Assembly (NCBI GenBank): GCA_023974075.1 | Contig: CM043797.1 | Location: 62,001-126,000, forward strand | Source: Chaenocephalus aceratus | Taxonomy: Eukaryota > Chordata > Actinopteri > Perciformes > Channichthyidae | Length of the DNA stretch: 64,000 nucleotides | Reading direction: 5' to 3' | Notes under the pieces: generated by a model | Databases searched by the model: none | What the model saw: the letters and a program-made list of their open reading frames with translations, nothing else | Told to the model about the DNA's origin: nothing | Position numbers and translations under genes: made by a program | Shown: piece after piece, positions 21,170 to 32,393 of the stretch | How the letters are laid out: each line of letters opens with the position of its first letter | How positions within the stretch are numbered: position 1 is the first letter of the stretch

Positions 21170-21387
21170 TTAAAGGTCAGCTATTATTCAATATCCACGT
21201 TTTCATGTCTTTCAAACATAAATGTGTCTGCTCCGCATTAAGAGATTCTCTCTCTCTACGTCCGGACACATCTAATGTATATAACAACATGAAAACGAGA
21301 TGATCAGTTTTGGGCCACTTAGTGATATCACAACCGTTTGATGGGTTGTGCAAAAAACTAGCCCATTACCAACCAGATAACCTTTAA
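21170..21387. mobile_element. Short TTAA-flanked MITE
   Basis: It starts TTAAAGGTCAGCTATTAT and ends ATAACCTTTAA, with TTAA at both borders. TTAA targets occur in piggyBac and Kolobok; which one cannot be decided here. No coding capacity. Confidence 0.55.
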
Positions 21388-21437
21388 GTTTTTTAACACA
21401 ATTTTTATAATGCATAAGAGTCCTCTTTGGCGACTCT

Positions 21438-23184
21438 TCAGTTGGCGGTGGAGTCAGAGATGGAGTCTGTCGGTGAGGTGAAGTGAGGGGTGAGGTGGGA
21501 GGAAGGAGGTGAGGTTAGTGGTAGAAGGAAGTTGGCATGTGAGAAAAGGGGAGGGGAGGGGTGAGGTAGGAAGAAGGAGATGAGGGAAATGGAGGAAGGA
21601 GTTGAGGGAGGAGGGGAGAGAGGAAGGGGTGAGGAAGAGTGACTGTGGTCCATCTTTGAGTCACTGTCACAGCTCAACACTCCGTTCCTGTTCTTCTCCG
21701 TTGCCTCCAGTTCTGTCTCCACCGTCTCCTCTGAGGCGTTGTCTGTAGCCTCAGCTTCCTCCATTTTGATCCCTTTTTCACCGCCTTCTTTAGTTTCCTG
21801 CTAAGCTTTTTCCGCACAGCGAGGATCCTTTCCTCATTCGCCCTCTTGAGGAACAAGTCATCCAGGACTTTACGTTCATCCTTTCTCTTCTTCTCTGTCG
21901 CCTCCCAGCTCAGGTTCTTCTGAGCCAGGGTTTTCTTCTCCTCCTCTACCTCCTTTAACTTTTTCTCCATCACCTTGAACTTGGCCTCCCAGCTCTGGTG
22001 TATATCAGCCTTTTCTTTGGAGACCTTTCCCTCCTGCTCTGTCCTGTCGTCTTTCAGATCTTGGACCTCCTTCTCCAAGTCCTTGTTTTTCAGATCCAGA
22101 CGCGTCTTTTTGTTCATGGACGGCTCTAGCTGGATCTCCACCTTTTTCTAGCTCAGTCTCCGAGCTCACAGTCTTTTCGTCCAGGACTTTTGGGAACTTG
22201 TCCTTCTGCTGTCCCATCTTGTCCTTCAACGCTTGGAATTCTTTCTCCAAGTTGCTGTTGTTTCTGACCATGAGATTTATCTTCATCGACATCTCTTCCA
22301 GCTCAGGCTCCCAGCTCGGGCCTTTGTCAGCCAGTTTCTGGGAGAACTTTTCCTGCTGTTCTTTTAACTGGACATTCAACAGTTTCACCATCTTCTGCGA
22401 GCTCAGGGCTTTTCAGCCAGTTTCTTTGTTCTTTTGCTCCATCTCTTTTCAATGTCATCTCCATCTTTGAGAGCTTTTCCACCAGCTCTCTCTTCTCGTC
22501 ATCCAACTGACTGACTGGCTTCTTAATCATTTGGACCTCGGACTCTGTGCTCTGTTTTAGAGCCAGGTCTCCAGTGTCAAACTGCGCTTGGGGCTTTTTG
22601 TCTAACCCTGAGTCCTTGTGATTCAGCGCTTCCTCCAGAATGTTCACCTTGTCCATTTCTATGCGCATCTTGCGGGCAAAAGTTTTCTTCTCGCAATCAT
22701 ATGCCAAGCATAATTCAGCCCAGCCGTATATCTTGCCATTTCTGCACTGGAGCTTCTTCAGGGATTCTTCCACGGTATCTTCGTGGTCAGATGGCTTGGG
22801 AACTGTGCCTTGTTTTAGAGCCAGATAGACACTGTCAAACTGCCCTTGGGGCTTTTTGCCAAACCCTGAGTCCCTGGAACTCAGCCCTTCTTCCAGACCT
22901 TTCACCTTGTGGATTATTTTGCGCATCTTGTGGGCAAGAGTCATCTTCTCGGAATCATATGCATTGCGGAAATCAGCCAAGCCGCATATCTTGCCATTTC
23001 TGCACTGGATCCTGTTCAGGCATTCATCCACGGCATGTTCATGGTCATATGGCTTGGGATCACCCCTGTGTTTTGAATAGTTTCTCTTATCCATTGCACA
23101 GTCTGTAGACTTGTGTTGGGGTGAAGATGTGTGTTGTCTGTTGGAGGCTGTAAAGGTTTTCTGATCAAACTGAATGTGTCTCAT
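21438..23184 (-). pseudogene. Intronless coiled-coil gene, broken by frameshifts
   Basis: ATG at 23182-23184. Residues about 40-215 contain two copies of an ~86-residue unit (each with LQCRNGKI- or IQCRNGKI-like, then AYDxEK, HKM/RKM and LEE motifs, then KKPQxQFD). Next come long Glu/Lys/Leu-rich coiled coils (about 22400-21780) and a Ser/Pro-rich tail that stops at 21438. The reading shifts frame near 22400, 22150 and 21770. No intron signals are needed, so a decayed retrocopy is possible. It resembles the golgin/trichohyalin style of coiled-coil protein only in composition; I do not recognise the gene. A CRE-like TGATGTCA (about 23262) lies upstream. Confidence 0.55.
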
Positions 23185-23631
23185 CGGTCTGTTAAGAAGA
23201 GTGAATTCTGTTCTGAGAGACTTCTCCTTGCAAACTCTTAGAACCCCACGACCAAAGCCGCTGTGATGTCACAGTTTGCTTTTGCTCTTGGTTCCGGAAC
23301 GTCCTCCGTTCTCAAATGTCATTCTCCCAGCATGCTTAGCGGCAGCAAAACAAAAAACGAGCGGGGGTTCCGCAATTTAAAAAATAACAACAAAATAAAT
23401 GTTGTGATGCTATTAGACAAAACGTATTAATTGAATGCATCCTTTATGGCTGGCAGGATTTTAGGACTTTCATTACTTTCTTTCAGCAAAATAATTGTTT
23501 GTGGTTCAAATACTTTACAGTTTACAGAAAAATTATTCATTTTCATTTATTTTCTTTATGTTGTTTTGAATGAATGGTAACAAGCCGGTTTGATAGCACA
23601 CATGTCTTTTCTATGCGTGGTTTTATTTTTG

Positions 23632-23633
<2 letters not shown>

Positions 23634-23663
<30 letters not shown>

Positions 23664-23665
23664 TG
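23634..23665. repeat. Short (AC)n microsatellite
   Basis: ACACAC run ending ACACAAACACATGG. Confidence 0.9.
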
Positions 23666-24585
23666 GCTTGTATTGTTCATTTCTTAATGTTATTAGCAAT
23701 ATTACTTTTTTGTTTTGCACAATATGATTTTGTTTTTTAAGAGAGGAGAGTGTAAATAATGGACAACACAAACTCTTTTGTATTTTGATCTAAATGGATT
23801 ACAAAGCTGATATTTTGTGAAAAAGGATAATGAAATATTAAATAATACATATCCAGCTGGGGTTTTTGAAAAATCATGACATTCATATTTACAACAGAAA
23901 CTTCTCCTCACTATGGAGAGACCAGCAGCAGCATAGTGATCCAACTGAACAACAGTTAGTTTATATATACATTCAATCACGTTTGAATGAAACACCTTTG
24001 AATATTTCAACAGCTCATGAAATGAACACATTTTTAGAACACAAAAAACTGGAATTGAACCTCTCTAGTGAGACCGAAACACAGATCTATACATACCTAG
24101 AGGTCTGAGGAGGATTTAAACACTAAATTATTATAATTTTAATATTTTATTATGCAACACCCGCAACCCGACCCGCATCATCTTTGTTTTACCCAGAACC
24201 GAACCCGGAAAAAAGGGTTTGAAAAAATACCACCCGCGAATCACTTTTTTTGCGGGTCACCCGTCGGGTACCCGACCCGATGCAGGAGTCTGGTCCCCGG
24301 TGTGTCGGGGAACTCACGCAGCGTCAGAAAATAAAACCCGCTCTCTTTTCCTCCGTACCCGAATCTCTAAAAACGGGGCTACAACGGAGCTGATCCAGAT
24401 TTGCGTCCGATATGACGTAATATCGGAAATGTGGACCCACGGCACTATCAGAAACGTTGCTATCAGAAACAATGCCCGACGTAATATGTGACCCGCTCTA
24501 TCGAAATCAGTCGGAAGTCGCAACGGCTCATTTCAGAATAAACGTGGATTTACGTAAAAAACTATTTTTTCAGGGTTCGGGTGTT
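23666..24585. other. No gene recognised
   Basis: AT-rich to 24150, then a stretch with repeated ACCCG/CGGGT motifs (24158-24310) that looks like the subterminal part of an old DNA transposon; no matching terminus found. Short open frames on both strands show no domain. Confidence 0.4.
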
Positions 24586-24589
24586 TTAT

Positions 24590-24910
24590 TTGATTTTAAA
24601 CAAACCAAGTCTTGGCTTTCAGAATATGAAACTTTTATTTCCAAAATCACACGATAAATACATTTTTGAAGCTTGTAAAGGGACGAAGACAGGCACCTCT
24701 CACTCGCACTCTGCTCTTCCAGCAGCGCCGCCCCCCTCCCTCCGGCTGACATTATGAACGTAAGAGTAAAGTAATCATAGATAACACGGCAGGATCCGTT
24801 ACAGTTTGTTTTCATCTGATTTAAATTAAACAGAGTCTTGGCTTTCAGAATATTAAACTTGTTTCGGCAAATTCAGATGATAAATATAACTTTGAAGCTT
24901 GTAACGGCAT
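24590..24910. repeat. Diverged direct repeat pair
   Basis: The segments at about 24605-24680 and about 24833-24906 share AGTCTTGGCTTTCAGAATAT and TTTGAAGCTTGTAA at matching spacing, with other bases changed. Probably two fragments of one old interspersed repeat. Confidence 0.55.
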
Positions 24911-25157
24911 AATTACAAGCGGAGAACGGAGTAAGTAATTAACGCCACAGCAGGCACAACAACAGCCGGTGTTTCTCGTGAGGGTTTTCCTCGGGAAACA
25001 AACACAATACACACAAACGCAAAAATACACAAACACACGTATACACACACACTCGCGAGCTTCCCCTCCAAACGAAAATATCTTCCCTCCGTAGTATTTT
25101 GATCATTTGCTCCACTAATAATCAATCAGATCGATGGATTCCAGAGAAGAGGAAACT

Positions 25158-26000
25158 TTAAAGGCCTTTTTCTCAAAATGAGGACTCTGTGACAGTCGTT
25201 ATATAATGTGACATATTTCGCTTAATATTTGGAGTACAAAAACAATCCTGATATCATTAGAAAGCTAGGAATCTCCTCTTTCCAACCGTGTATACAACTC
25301 AAAATGTGTCTTCGGGTCAATGCGACTGATTTCGATGGAGCAGGTCACATATGGTCGGTGTTTACATTAGCATCGCTAACACTCAGAGCTAACCTGTACT
25401 GGAGAGCATGTGTGTGAAGAAGCAGGAAATAAAAAGGAACTCACCTTGTGGTATAACCGGCAAGAGAGAAAGCCTTGAGCTCCAGACTGTTTCAGAGAGA
25501 ATCCTTGATAATCCATGATATGGCGTTTCATCACGGCAGCATTTAGTTTAGACAGTAGCTGCCGGGTCCCGCATGAGCTCAGACCCCTCCTTTTTATATT
25601 TTGTATAAAAAAAAAATTCAAAGCTTTATACCCCAAATCAGCTTTTGAAACAGGAAGTGAAATAGAGGGATATGAGGCATGGCTAGAATGGATGATCTGT
25701 TTGGTATTTTGAGCAAAACACTTTATAGGCAAGGCAAGGCAATTTATTTATATATCACTTTTCAACACAGGCAATTCAAGGTGCTTTACAAAAAATGAAA
25801 GACATTAAGAAAATGGCATTTAAAATCAGTCATTCAAAAGAAAAGCTAATAAAATAAATGAAAAAATACATGGATAGTTGCAGCGGACCTGCAGGTTTCT
25901 GGGAGTTTGTTCCAGATATTTGGGAGCATAATATTATACATGTTTTTTATATATCTGACCTATGCCATTGCCTACAAATAGCATGATAGGTGACCTTTAA
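25158..26000. mobile_element. Composite of TTAA-type element sequence with a nested teleost repeat
   Basis: The right border reads GCATGATAGGTGACCTTTAA, the reverse complement of the TTAAAGGTCACC-type start seen in fish TTAA elements; a TTTAAAGGCC at about 25158 may be the left border. Inside, 25726-25918 is a copy of a common teleost repeat (GGCAAGGCAATTTATTTATA...). The plus-strand AGGTGAGTTCC-type donor at about 25440 (minus strand) hints at an old exon, but no domain is recognised. Confidence 0.45.
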
Positions 26001-26021
26001 GTAACCATACAGTATTGACTT

Positions 26022-26310
26022 TAGGCAAGGCAAGGCAAGTTTATTTATATAGCACTTTTCAACACAAGGCAATTCAAAGTGCTTTACAAAAAAAGACATT
26101 AAGAAAATGGAATTTAAAATCAGTCATTAAAAAGAAAAGCTAATAAAATAAACATTAAAAGAAAAAATACATGGATAAAAGTTAAAGTGCAGTCTAAGAT
26201 ATGAACAGTTCAATTAAAAGCAACAACAAAAGAAAAGTCTTCAGCCTGGATTTAAAAGTAGTCAGAGTTGCAGCGGACCTGCAGGTTTCTGGGAGTTTGT
26301 TCCAGATGTT
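26022..26310. repeat. Teleost interspersed repeat, fuller second copy
   Basis: It starts GGCAAGGCAAGTTTATTTAT and ATAGCACTTTTCAACACAAG and ends CTGGGAGTTTGTTCCAGATG. The copy at 25726-25918 has the same ends but lacks an internal block of about 95 bp. Class (SINE or 3' end of a LINE) not decided. Confidence 0.7.
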
Positions 26311-27886
26311 TGGCTGTTTTTACAGATTTATGCTTAATTCTCTCCAAAAGTCATCTGAATGACAGTTTTGGAGAGAATCAAGCATAAATCTGTCAAATGT
26401 TAAAAACAGCCTTGTTTCACTGAAATAGCCTCAAAATCACAAACTGACATTCAGATTACTTATGGAGATAGTTAAGCATAAATGTCATCTGAATGGCAGT
26501 TTGTGATTTTGAGGTTATTTCATGAAACAAGGCTGTTTTGGACATTTGACAGATTTATGCTTAATTCTCTCCAAAAGTCATCTGAATGGCAATTTGTGAT
26601 TTTGAGGTTATTTCATTGAAACAAGGCTGTTTTGGACATTTGACAGATTTATGCTTAATTCTCTCCAAAAGTCATCTGAATGGCAATTTGTGATTTTGAG
26701 GTTATTTCATTGAAACAAGGCTGTTTTGGACATTTGACAGATTTATGCTTAATTCTCTCCAAAAGTCATCTGAATGGCAATTTGTGATTTTGAGGTTATT
26801 TCATTGAAACAAGGCTGTTTTGGACATTTGACAGATTTATGCTTAATTCTCTCCAAAAGTCATCTGAATGGCAATTTGTGATTTTGAGGTTATTTCATTG
26901 AAACAAGGCTGTTTTGGATATTTGACAGATTTATGCTTAATTCTCTCCAAAAGTCATCTGAATGGCAATTTGTGATTTTGAGGTTATTTCATTGAAACAA
27001 GGCTGTTTTGGATATTTGACAGATTTATGCTTAATTCTCTCCAAAAGTCATCTGAATGACGTTTGGAGAGAATCAAGCATAAATCTGTCAATGTTAAAAA
27101 CAGCCTTGTTCACTGAAATAGCCTCAAATCACAAACTGACATTCAGATTACTTATGGAGATAGTTAAGCATAATGTCATCTAATGGCAGTTTGTGATTTT
27201 GAGGTTATTTCATTGAAACAAGGCTGTTTTGGACATTTGACAGATTTATGCTTAATTCTTTCCAAAGTCATCTGAATGGCAATTTGTGATTTTGAGGTTA
27301 TTTCATTGAAAACAAGGCTGTTTTGGATATTTTACAGATTTATGCTTAATTCTCTCCAAAAGTCATCTGAATGGCATTTGTGATTTTGACGTTATTTCAT
27401 TGAAACAAGGCTGTTTTGGATATTTGACAGATTTATGCTTAATTCTCTCCAAAAGTCATCTGAATGGCAATTTGTGATTTTGAGGTTATTTCATTGAAAT
27501 AAGGCTGTTTTGGATATTTGACAGATTTATGCTTAATTCTCTCCAAAAGTCATCTGAATGACAGTTTTGGAGAGAATCAAGCATATATCTGTCAAATGTT
27601 AAAAACAGCCTTGTTTCACTGAAATAGCCTCAAAATCACAAACTGACATTCAGATTACTTATGGAGATAGTTAAGCATAAATGTCATCTGAATGGCAATT
27701 TGTGATTTTGAGGTTATTTCATTGAAACAAGGCTGTTTTTGGATATTTGACAGATTTATGCTTAATTCTCTCCAAAAGTCATCTGAATGGCAATTTGTGA
27801 TTTTGAGGTTATTTCATTGAAACAAGGCTGTTTTCGACATTTGACAGATTTATGCTTAATTCTCTCCAAAAGTCATCTGAATGACA
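26311..27886. repeat. 94-bp satellite array with inverted blocks
   Basis: The unit runs GACATTTGACAGATTTATGC, TTAATTCTCTCCAAAAGTCA, and so on, with a measured period of 94 (e.g. 26635 to 26729). Three blocks (about 26366-26490, 27061-27185, 27563-27690) are in reverse orientation and carry a diverged subtype (TCAAGC for TTAAGC, GTTAAAAACAGCC, TTACTTATGGAGATAG). The alternation makes long foldback structures. The same family, mostly in the other orientation, is at 60638-62375. Confidence 0.92.
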
Positions 27887-27989
27887 GTTCACAATGTGCC
27901 GCTGCCCGGTGTAATTCAAATCTACCGCCGCGCGCAGCACAGACACACACCGGAAATGGAACTGCTGGAGAAAAACTGACTATCAAGAG

Positions 27990-28632
27990 ATGTAACGTTA
28001 TCTTTGATAATATTTCGTCTCCTCATTTTCGTCAACGAAAGTAAAGAGATTTTGGCATAGTTTTTATTTAGTAAACTACATTTTCGTCTCGTCACTTTTC
28101 GTCAACGATATTGCATGATGATTTCGTTACAGTTATTGTTTACTGCCGTCGGTGCCGTCTCGTCATCGTCTCGTTTTCGTCATGGAAAAAAAGGTCGTTG
28201 ACGAACATATTTCGTCATAGTTTTAGTCAACGAAATTAACACTAGCCGCAGCGGAGCTGTTTTATGTAGAAGCGAACACATTCAACCTGTGTTTCTCATC
28301 AAATAAGGACAAGATATAATCTTATTTATTTATATACTAAAATGACAAATTTTGGTTTTGGCTAGACTAGTTTGACTGAAATGTTCTATATAATCTGATG
28401 ACTAAAAAAGATTCAACAGTTTTCATTGTAGACTAAAATAATTAGTTTTCTTTGACTAAAATGCTCAGACTTTTAGTCGACTAAAATAAGACTAAAATGC
28501 TCAGACTTTTAGTCGACTAAAACTTGACTAAATAAAACAGGATGAAGGTGACTAAATAGACTAAAACTAAAAAGGAAATTTAACACAGGACTAAAACTAA
28601 ATTAAGAAATAGCTGACGAAATTAACACTAAT
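27990..28632. mobile_element. Two stacked DNA-transposon ends (CGAAATTAACACTA type)
   Basis: Two termini in the same orientation end CGAAATTAACACTA at about 28245 and 28631, each preceded by many TTTCGTC/GACTAAA motifs. This matches a common fish hAT-like family with TAGTGTTAATTTCG ends. The opposite ends were not found, so both copies appear truncated. Confidence 0.5.
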
Positions 28633-28644
28633 TGAAATCCCTCT

Positions 28645-28850
28645 TTTCCAGCCGCTATCACCGAGTCTTGTGTGCAGTTCTTGAGTCTTCCAGCTTTAGT
28701 TACTGTTTGTGTGTCTGGAGAACCTTCTTCCTCTCTTCTTTTGAGTTACTCCTTCAGTTGGTTGACTTCACCAGATAGGAGTCTTACCTCATACTCCAGG
28801 TCTTTGACACGTGTAGCTGTGGGGAGACCGTCCAACTCCAATACTCCTCC
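28645..28850 (-). pseudogene. Coiled-coil exon fragment with in-frame stop
   Basis: After a CCCTTACAG acceptor near 28851 the minus strand reads GVLELDGLPTATRVKDLEYE and VRLLSGEVNQLKE, then TAA, then LKRREEEGSPDTQTVT. The heptad pattern indicates a short coiled coil, like the linker in BEN-domain proteins of fish, but no second domain is visible. The transposon at 28875 is inserted just upstream. Confidence 0.4.
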
Positions 28851-28874
28851 TGTAAGGGAAACTTCTGCAGCAAT

Positions 28875-29583
28875 TAGACCCTCCAGAAAAACGCGATTCT
28901 GCGATCGCAGAATTTACCGCATAATCAGCAAATGACACAGATTTTTAAAAGGCCGCATATTTATCAAAAGGCCGCATAATCCCCGCATTTTTCCACACAA
29001 AGTTGAGAGAAAAAAAAGTGAACTCCTCTTGACGTGAAGTGATGAGGATGTTGACGCGACGTCATCAGCTCGCGCATCACAGAAGGATACGCAACACCGT
29101 AGAGTGAACGTGTGGAGCTCACACGAGAGAGAAAACACCAAGATGAAAAAAACTAATCCATCTCATTTACCGACGAACATCTCTGCTAAAGACCGGGCAA
29201 AGCAGTACCCCGATGTCTCGCACGAAAGTGGGGGGAAACTATTCTGCACCCCGGGCAACTGTGTTGGAGCATAAGAGAAAATCCACGGTGACGACCCACT
29301 TTGATTCATTCAAACATTCGAAAATGCTTTCTGCTGCTGCGGAAGAAAGCCAAAAGCTCACGTTCACCGAGGCATCGACCTCCAAAACCCTTTCGAGGGC
29401 TACAAGAAACGAGGTGAGAAGCCTACAAGATTGAAGCTGGTCAGATAACGAACGAGTAAATGAAAACAGAATGAGGCGGAGAAGTGTGTGTGTGTGTGTG
29501 TGGTGTGTGTGTGTGTGTGTTGTGTGTGGTGTGTGGTGTGTGTGTGGGGTGTGTGTGTGTGTGTGTGAAGAGAGAGAGAGAGC

Positions 29584-29629
<46 letters not shown>

Positions 29630-29886
29630 GAGAGAGAGAGAGAGGATTAAAATAGCCCAATTGCTTTTACAATAAATAAACATTGAATGTGTTTAATTGA
29701 ATAGTAAATGGGTTTAACGTTAGTGGCAGGTTGTGTGAGAGAGAATAAATAAATAAGCAGCCCATATTTATTTTTTCCGCATATTTCGCAACTCCCCGCA
29801 ATTTCACATTCCATAAAATCACATAAAACCCCGCATGTTTGATCGCATAGTCAAGGATTTTTGCCCGCGTTTTTCTGGAGGGTCTA
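28875..29886. mobile_element. DNA transposon with TAGACCCTCCAGAAAAACGC ends and 6-bp duplication
   Basis: Inverted ends TAGACCCTCCAGAAAAACGC (28875) and GCGTTTTTCTGGAGGGTCTA (to 29886) are exact. The direct repeat AGCAAT flanks both sides (28869-28874, 29887-29892). Six bases is unusual: hAT gives 8; IS3EU elements are reported to give 6. About 29140-29330 (plus) encodes a BED/CGGBP1-like segment (KLFCTPGNC, then LEHKRKSTVTTHFDSFKH) broken by a frameshift. Only the N-terminal finger remains. Confidence 0.75.
29487..29645. repeat. (TG)n followed by (AG)n compound microsatellite
   Basis: TG repeats with TGG interruptions to about 29567, then AG repeats to about 29645, inside the 28875-29886 element. 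Confidence 0.95.
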
Positions 29887-29892
29887 AGCAAT

Positions 29893-30226
29893 GGAGAGTC
29901 AGGACTCAGAGAACACGAGGAGAGTTGGAGCTTTGATGTCAAACAAGGATCTTTAATACAAGCATCGGCCGGAGAAATTCACATCACAAGTCACACAGTC
30001 AAAGGTTCTGACTGCACGGGTGGGTTGCCATGTCAAATCTGCCGCGCCTCTCTATTGATAGCCCTTTTAACCAGTTCAGAGAGAGTAAACAACATATTTG
30101 GAGGGATAGACTAAACAGCTGGGCACCCTGAATCACTTGCGTCTGACACTTAATGGCCTCGAAGCCAGTGTTCCCACAGTCGTAAACCATTTCGTGACCG
30201 AGAGTTGAACTGGTTTATCAAGATAG

Positions 30227-30263
<37 letters not shown>

Positions 30264-30740
30264 AAATACTGAAGTTGTTGGTCAAGACACTTTCCATCTG
30301 ATGAAGGCAAATGCCTTCCCAGATGTAAAAAAGTAGAAAACATTACATTCAGGTCGAACGAATGCCTCCTCATCCGGATGCTGACCGAGCAGCAGTCAAG
30401 AGGAGCCGAGCGCTTCCGCGAAGCACACACAATGGCGAGGTCAGAGTTCCCGTTAGCCGGAAAATCTAAATCTCTTTGGTCAAAATGTCCGGTCAAAATA
30501 ATTTCCCTTTAGCGCAATACCGCTTCAGTTGCGCCACTTATGTGACAGACAAGAAGAGTATGTCAGACAAGAAGAGTCAATTCTAATGTCTAAACACGTA
30601 ATGTGGAGAAAGAGATGTCCTGTATGGGTTGATTGTGCGTTGATCTGTTGGTAATGCCTCAGGGTTCCGGTGGGCATGTAAACAAATGCATAATGCTGCG
30701 CTATAGTTTGCGGCCTCACCCGGTTGCATAGTGACACTTA
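29893..30740. other. No gene recognised; contains a (TA)n run
   Basis: A (TA)n run lies at 30230-30261. A short tandem (GACAGACAAGAAGAGTATGT / CAGACAAGAAGAGT) occurs near 30543-30578. No open frame with a recognisable domain. Confidence 0.6.
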
Positions 30741-31035
30741 CGCCCCGTCTACACACAGGCATCGAAAATGCTTTCAACGCTTCGCCCATTCATTGAATGG
30801 GGTGACGTAGAAGATTTTGAATCTTCGCCGCGCAACTGCATTGTGGGGAGCATGGCATAGCTTTGCAAGCATCACGAGCATCTATCGGCAACAACATTGT
30901 TCAACTTTTGAGGCTCGATGCTGGCATCAGCCAATCAAATCCCGTTTATGCAATTCCCGCCAGTACAAGCGCTAGCCAATCAATACCTGTATGCTGATAC
31001 CGCAGGTCTTGACTATTTTCCATATGTCATAAAAG

Positions 31036-31613
31036 GAGGATAAATTAATCATTGCCGTGGCAAATGTCCCAGTCCTGTATGACTGTACTCTGTTCACCTA
31101 CCGGGACCTAAACCGGAGGAACCAGGCATGGCGGGAGGTGGCAGAGACAGTTGGTGAAACTGGTAGGTTTTCAACTGTTTGGGGAGTTTATATCCAGTTT
31201 ACTTAGTTTTAAAATTGAATGGACAGCTAGTAATGTAGCATAACATATAAAAAAATAAAATAATATATATATAATAATAAGCATAATATATAACATAACA
31301 ATATAATCATGCAGCTATCAAGCATAGACAGTATATGTATGTCCCCCGGCACCCTGTCTCCATCCACCCTGGTGGCCAGCCAGCCAGGAGGAGAATGCTG
31401 AGGTCCGGGGCAAAACACGGGGAGGGAGATGTCCCCGTTCGAACGAAGTCTGCTGTCAGCAATTGCCCAGCAATTGCCCAGCAATTGCCCAGCCAACCCC
31501 ACCAGTGGTGGAGGAGGACGAGGACTTGCAGTTTTTTTAAGAGCCTCTTGCCCACCATGAGGCTGATGACAAGGGGACAGAGGGCAAGAGTCCGCCTCGG
31601 GATACACAGTTAA
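31036..31613 (+). pseudogene. MADF-BESS protein of the Harbinger element
   Basis: Exon 31036-31162 reads PVLYDCTLFTYRDLNRRNQA and WREVAETVG, the MADF (Myb/SANT-like DNA-binding) core, and ends at donor GTAGGT. The second exon (start uncertain, about 31371) ends with the BESS motif EEDEDLQFFKSLLP and TAA at 31611-31613. In Harbinger elements this partner imports transposase into the nucleus and binds the ends. An in-frame TAA at 31030-31032 sits just before the MADF core, so the N-terminus is lost or lies in another exon. An AATAAA follows at about 31727. Confidence 0.72.
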
Positions 31614-32003
31614 TTTTTGACGTGGACCAGGACAATTTATAATTAATAATTTTTCACACATACTGATCCACATTACATTTTTTTACACTCATCACTCATC
31701 ACACACACTTCACTCACAACATTACCAATAAAAACATTATTTCAAGTATGTTATGGATACTGTGTCTTCACTTGTTCATGTGGTTTGTCAGTTGCAACAT
31801 ACCAGAAGCTTCATGTATGTCGCTATATATAAGGTGCTTTCTTCTGTAATTGTTCAGTGAAAACCTATGAAATGATGAGTGGTTTATCAGTAAAAACAGG
31901 GCTGAAAGAAAAGGTTGTTAGTCATATCATAATATAAATATCAATTCAAGAAACATGTTTATTAGTGTTTGATTTTAAAATGGCTCATTTGGAATATTTG
32001 CCT

Positions 32004-32393
32004 TTAAAGGTGACATGTCATGCTTTTCCGGTTATCACCCGTCCCCTTGTGTTATGAAGGTTTTTATGCATGTGAACGGTGTGCAGAGTCAAAACCCTCA
32101 AAGTACACCCTGTAGCGAGTAAAACTCTGACACAGAGAAGACCTCCCCAAAACGCCTCGTTGGTGAAACGTCATCATCCATTTGATTCTTCAGGACGTCA
32201 TGTTGTAACCGGAACGAAATGGACCAATCCGTGGAGCCGTTACGTTAAGTCCGCGGAGCCGTTACGTTAAGCCCCCGCTGATTGGTCCAAATTGACCAAT
32301 CCACGGACTTCCTCACACACACACGCAGCTCAGCTGAGTCTGTCTCCTCCGGGCTGCTGCTGATAACAGACAGTTGGGATCGCGGCGAAATTC
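32004..32393. mobile_element. Left end of a nested TTAA-type element
   Basis: It begins TTAAAGGTGACATGTCATGC and continues with a non-coding body containing two copies of GGAGCCGTTACGTTAAG (about 32235 and 32258). The right end is not found; the minisatellite begins where the body should continue. Confidence 0.45.

Noticed and set aside
22198..23108. Plus-strand frames over the coiled-coil gene
   Set aside because: Antisense of a Glu/Lys-rich coding region, which commonly yields open Ser/Phe-rich shadows.
26311..27886. CRISPR-like regular repeats
   Set aside because: The units are contiguous tandem satellite copies without unique spacers, in a eukaryotic genome.
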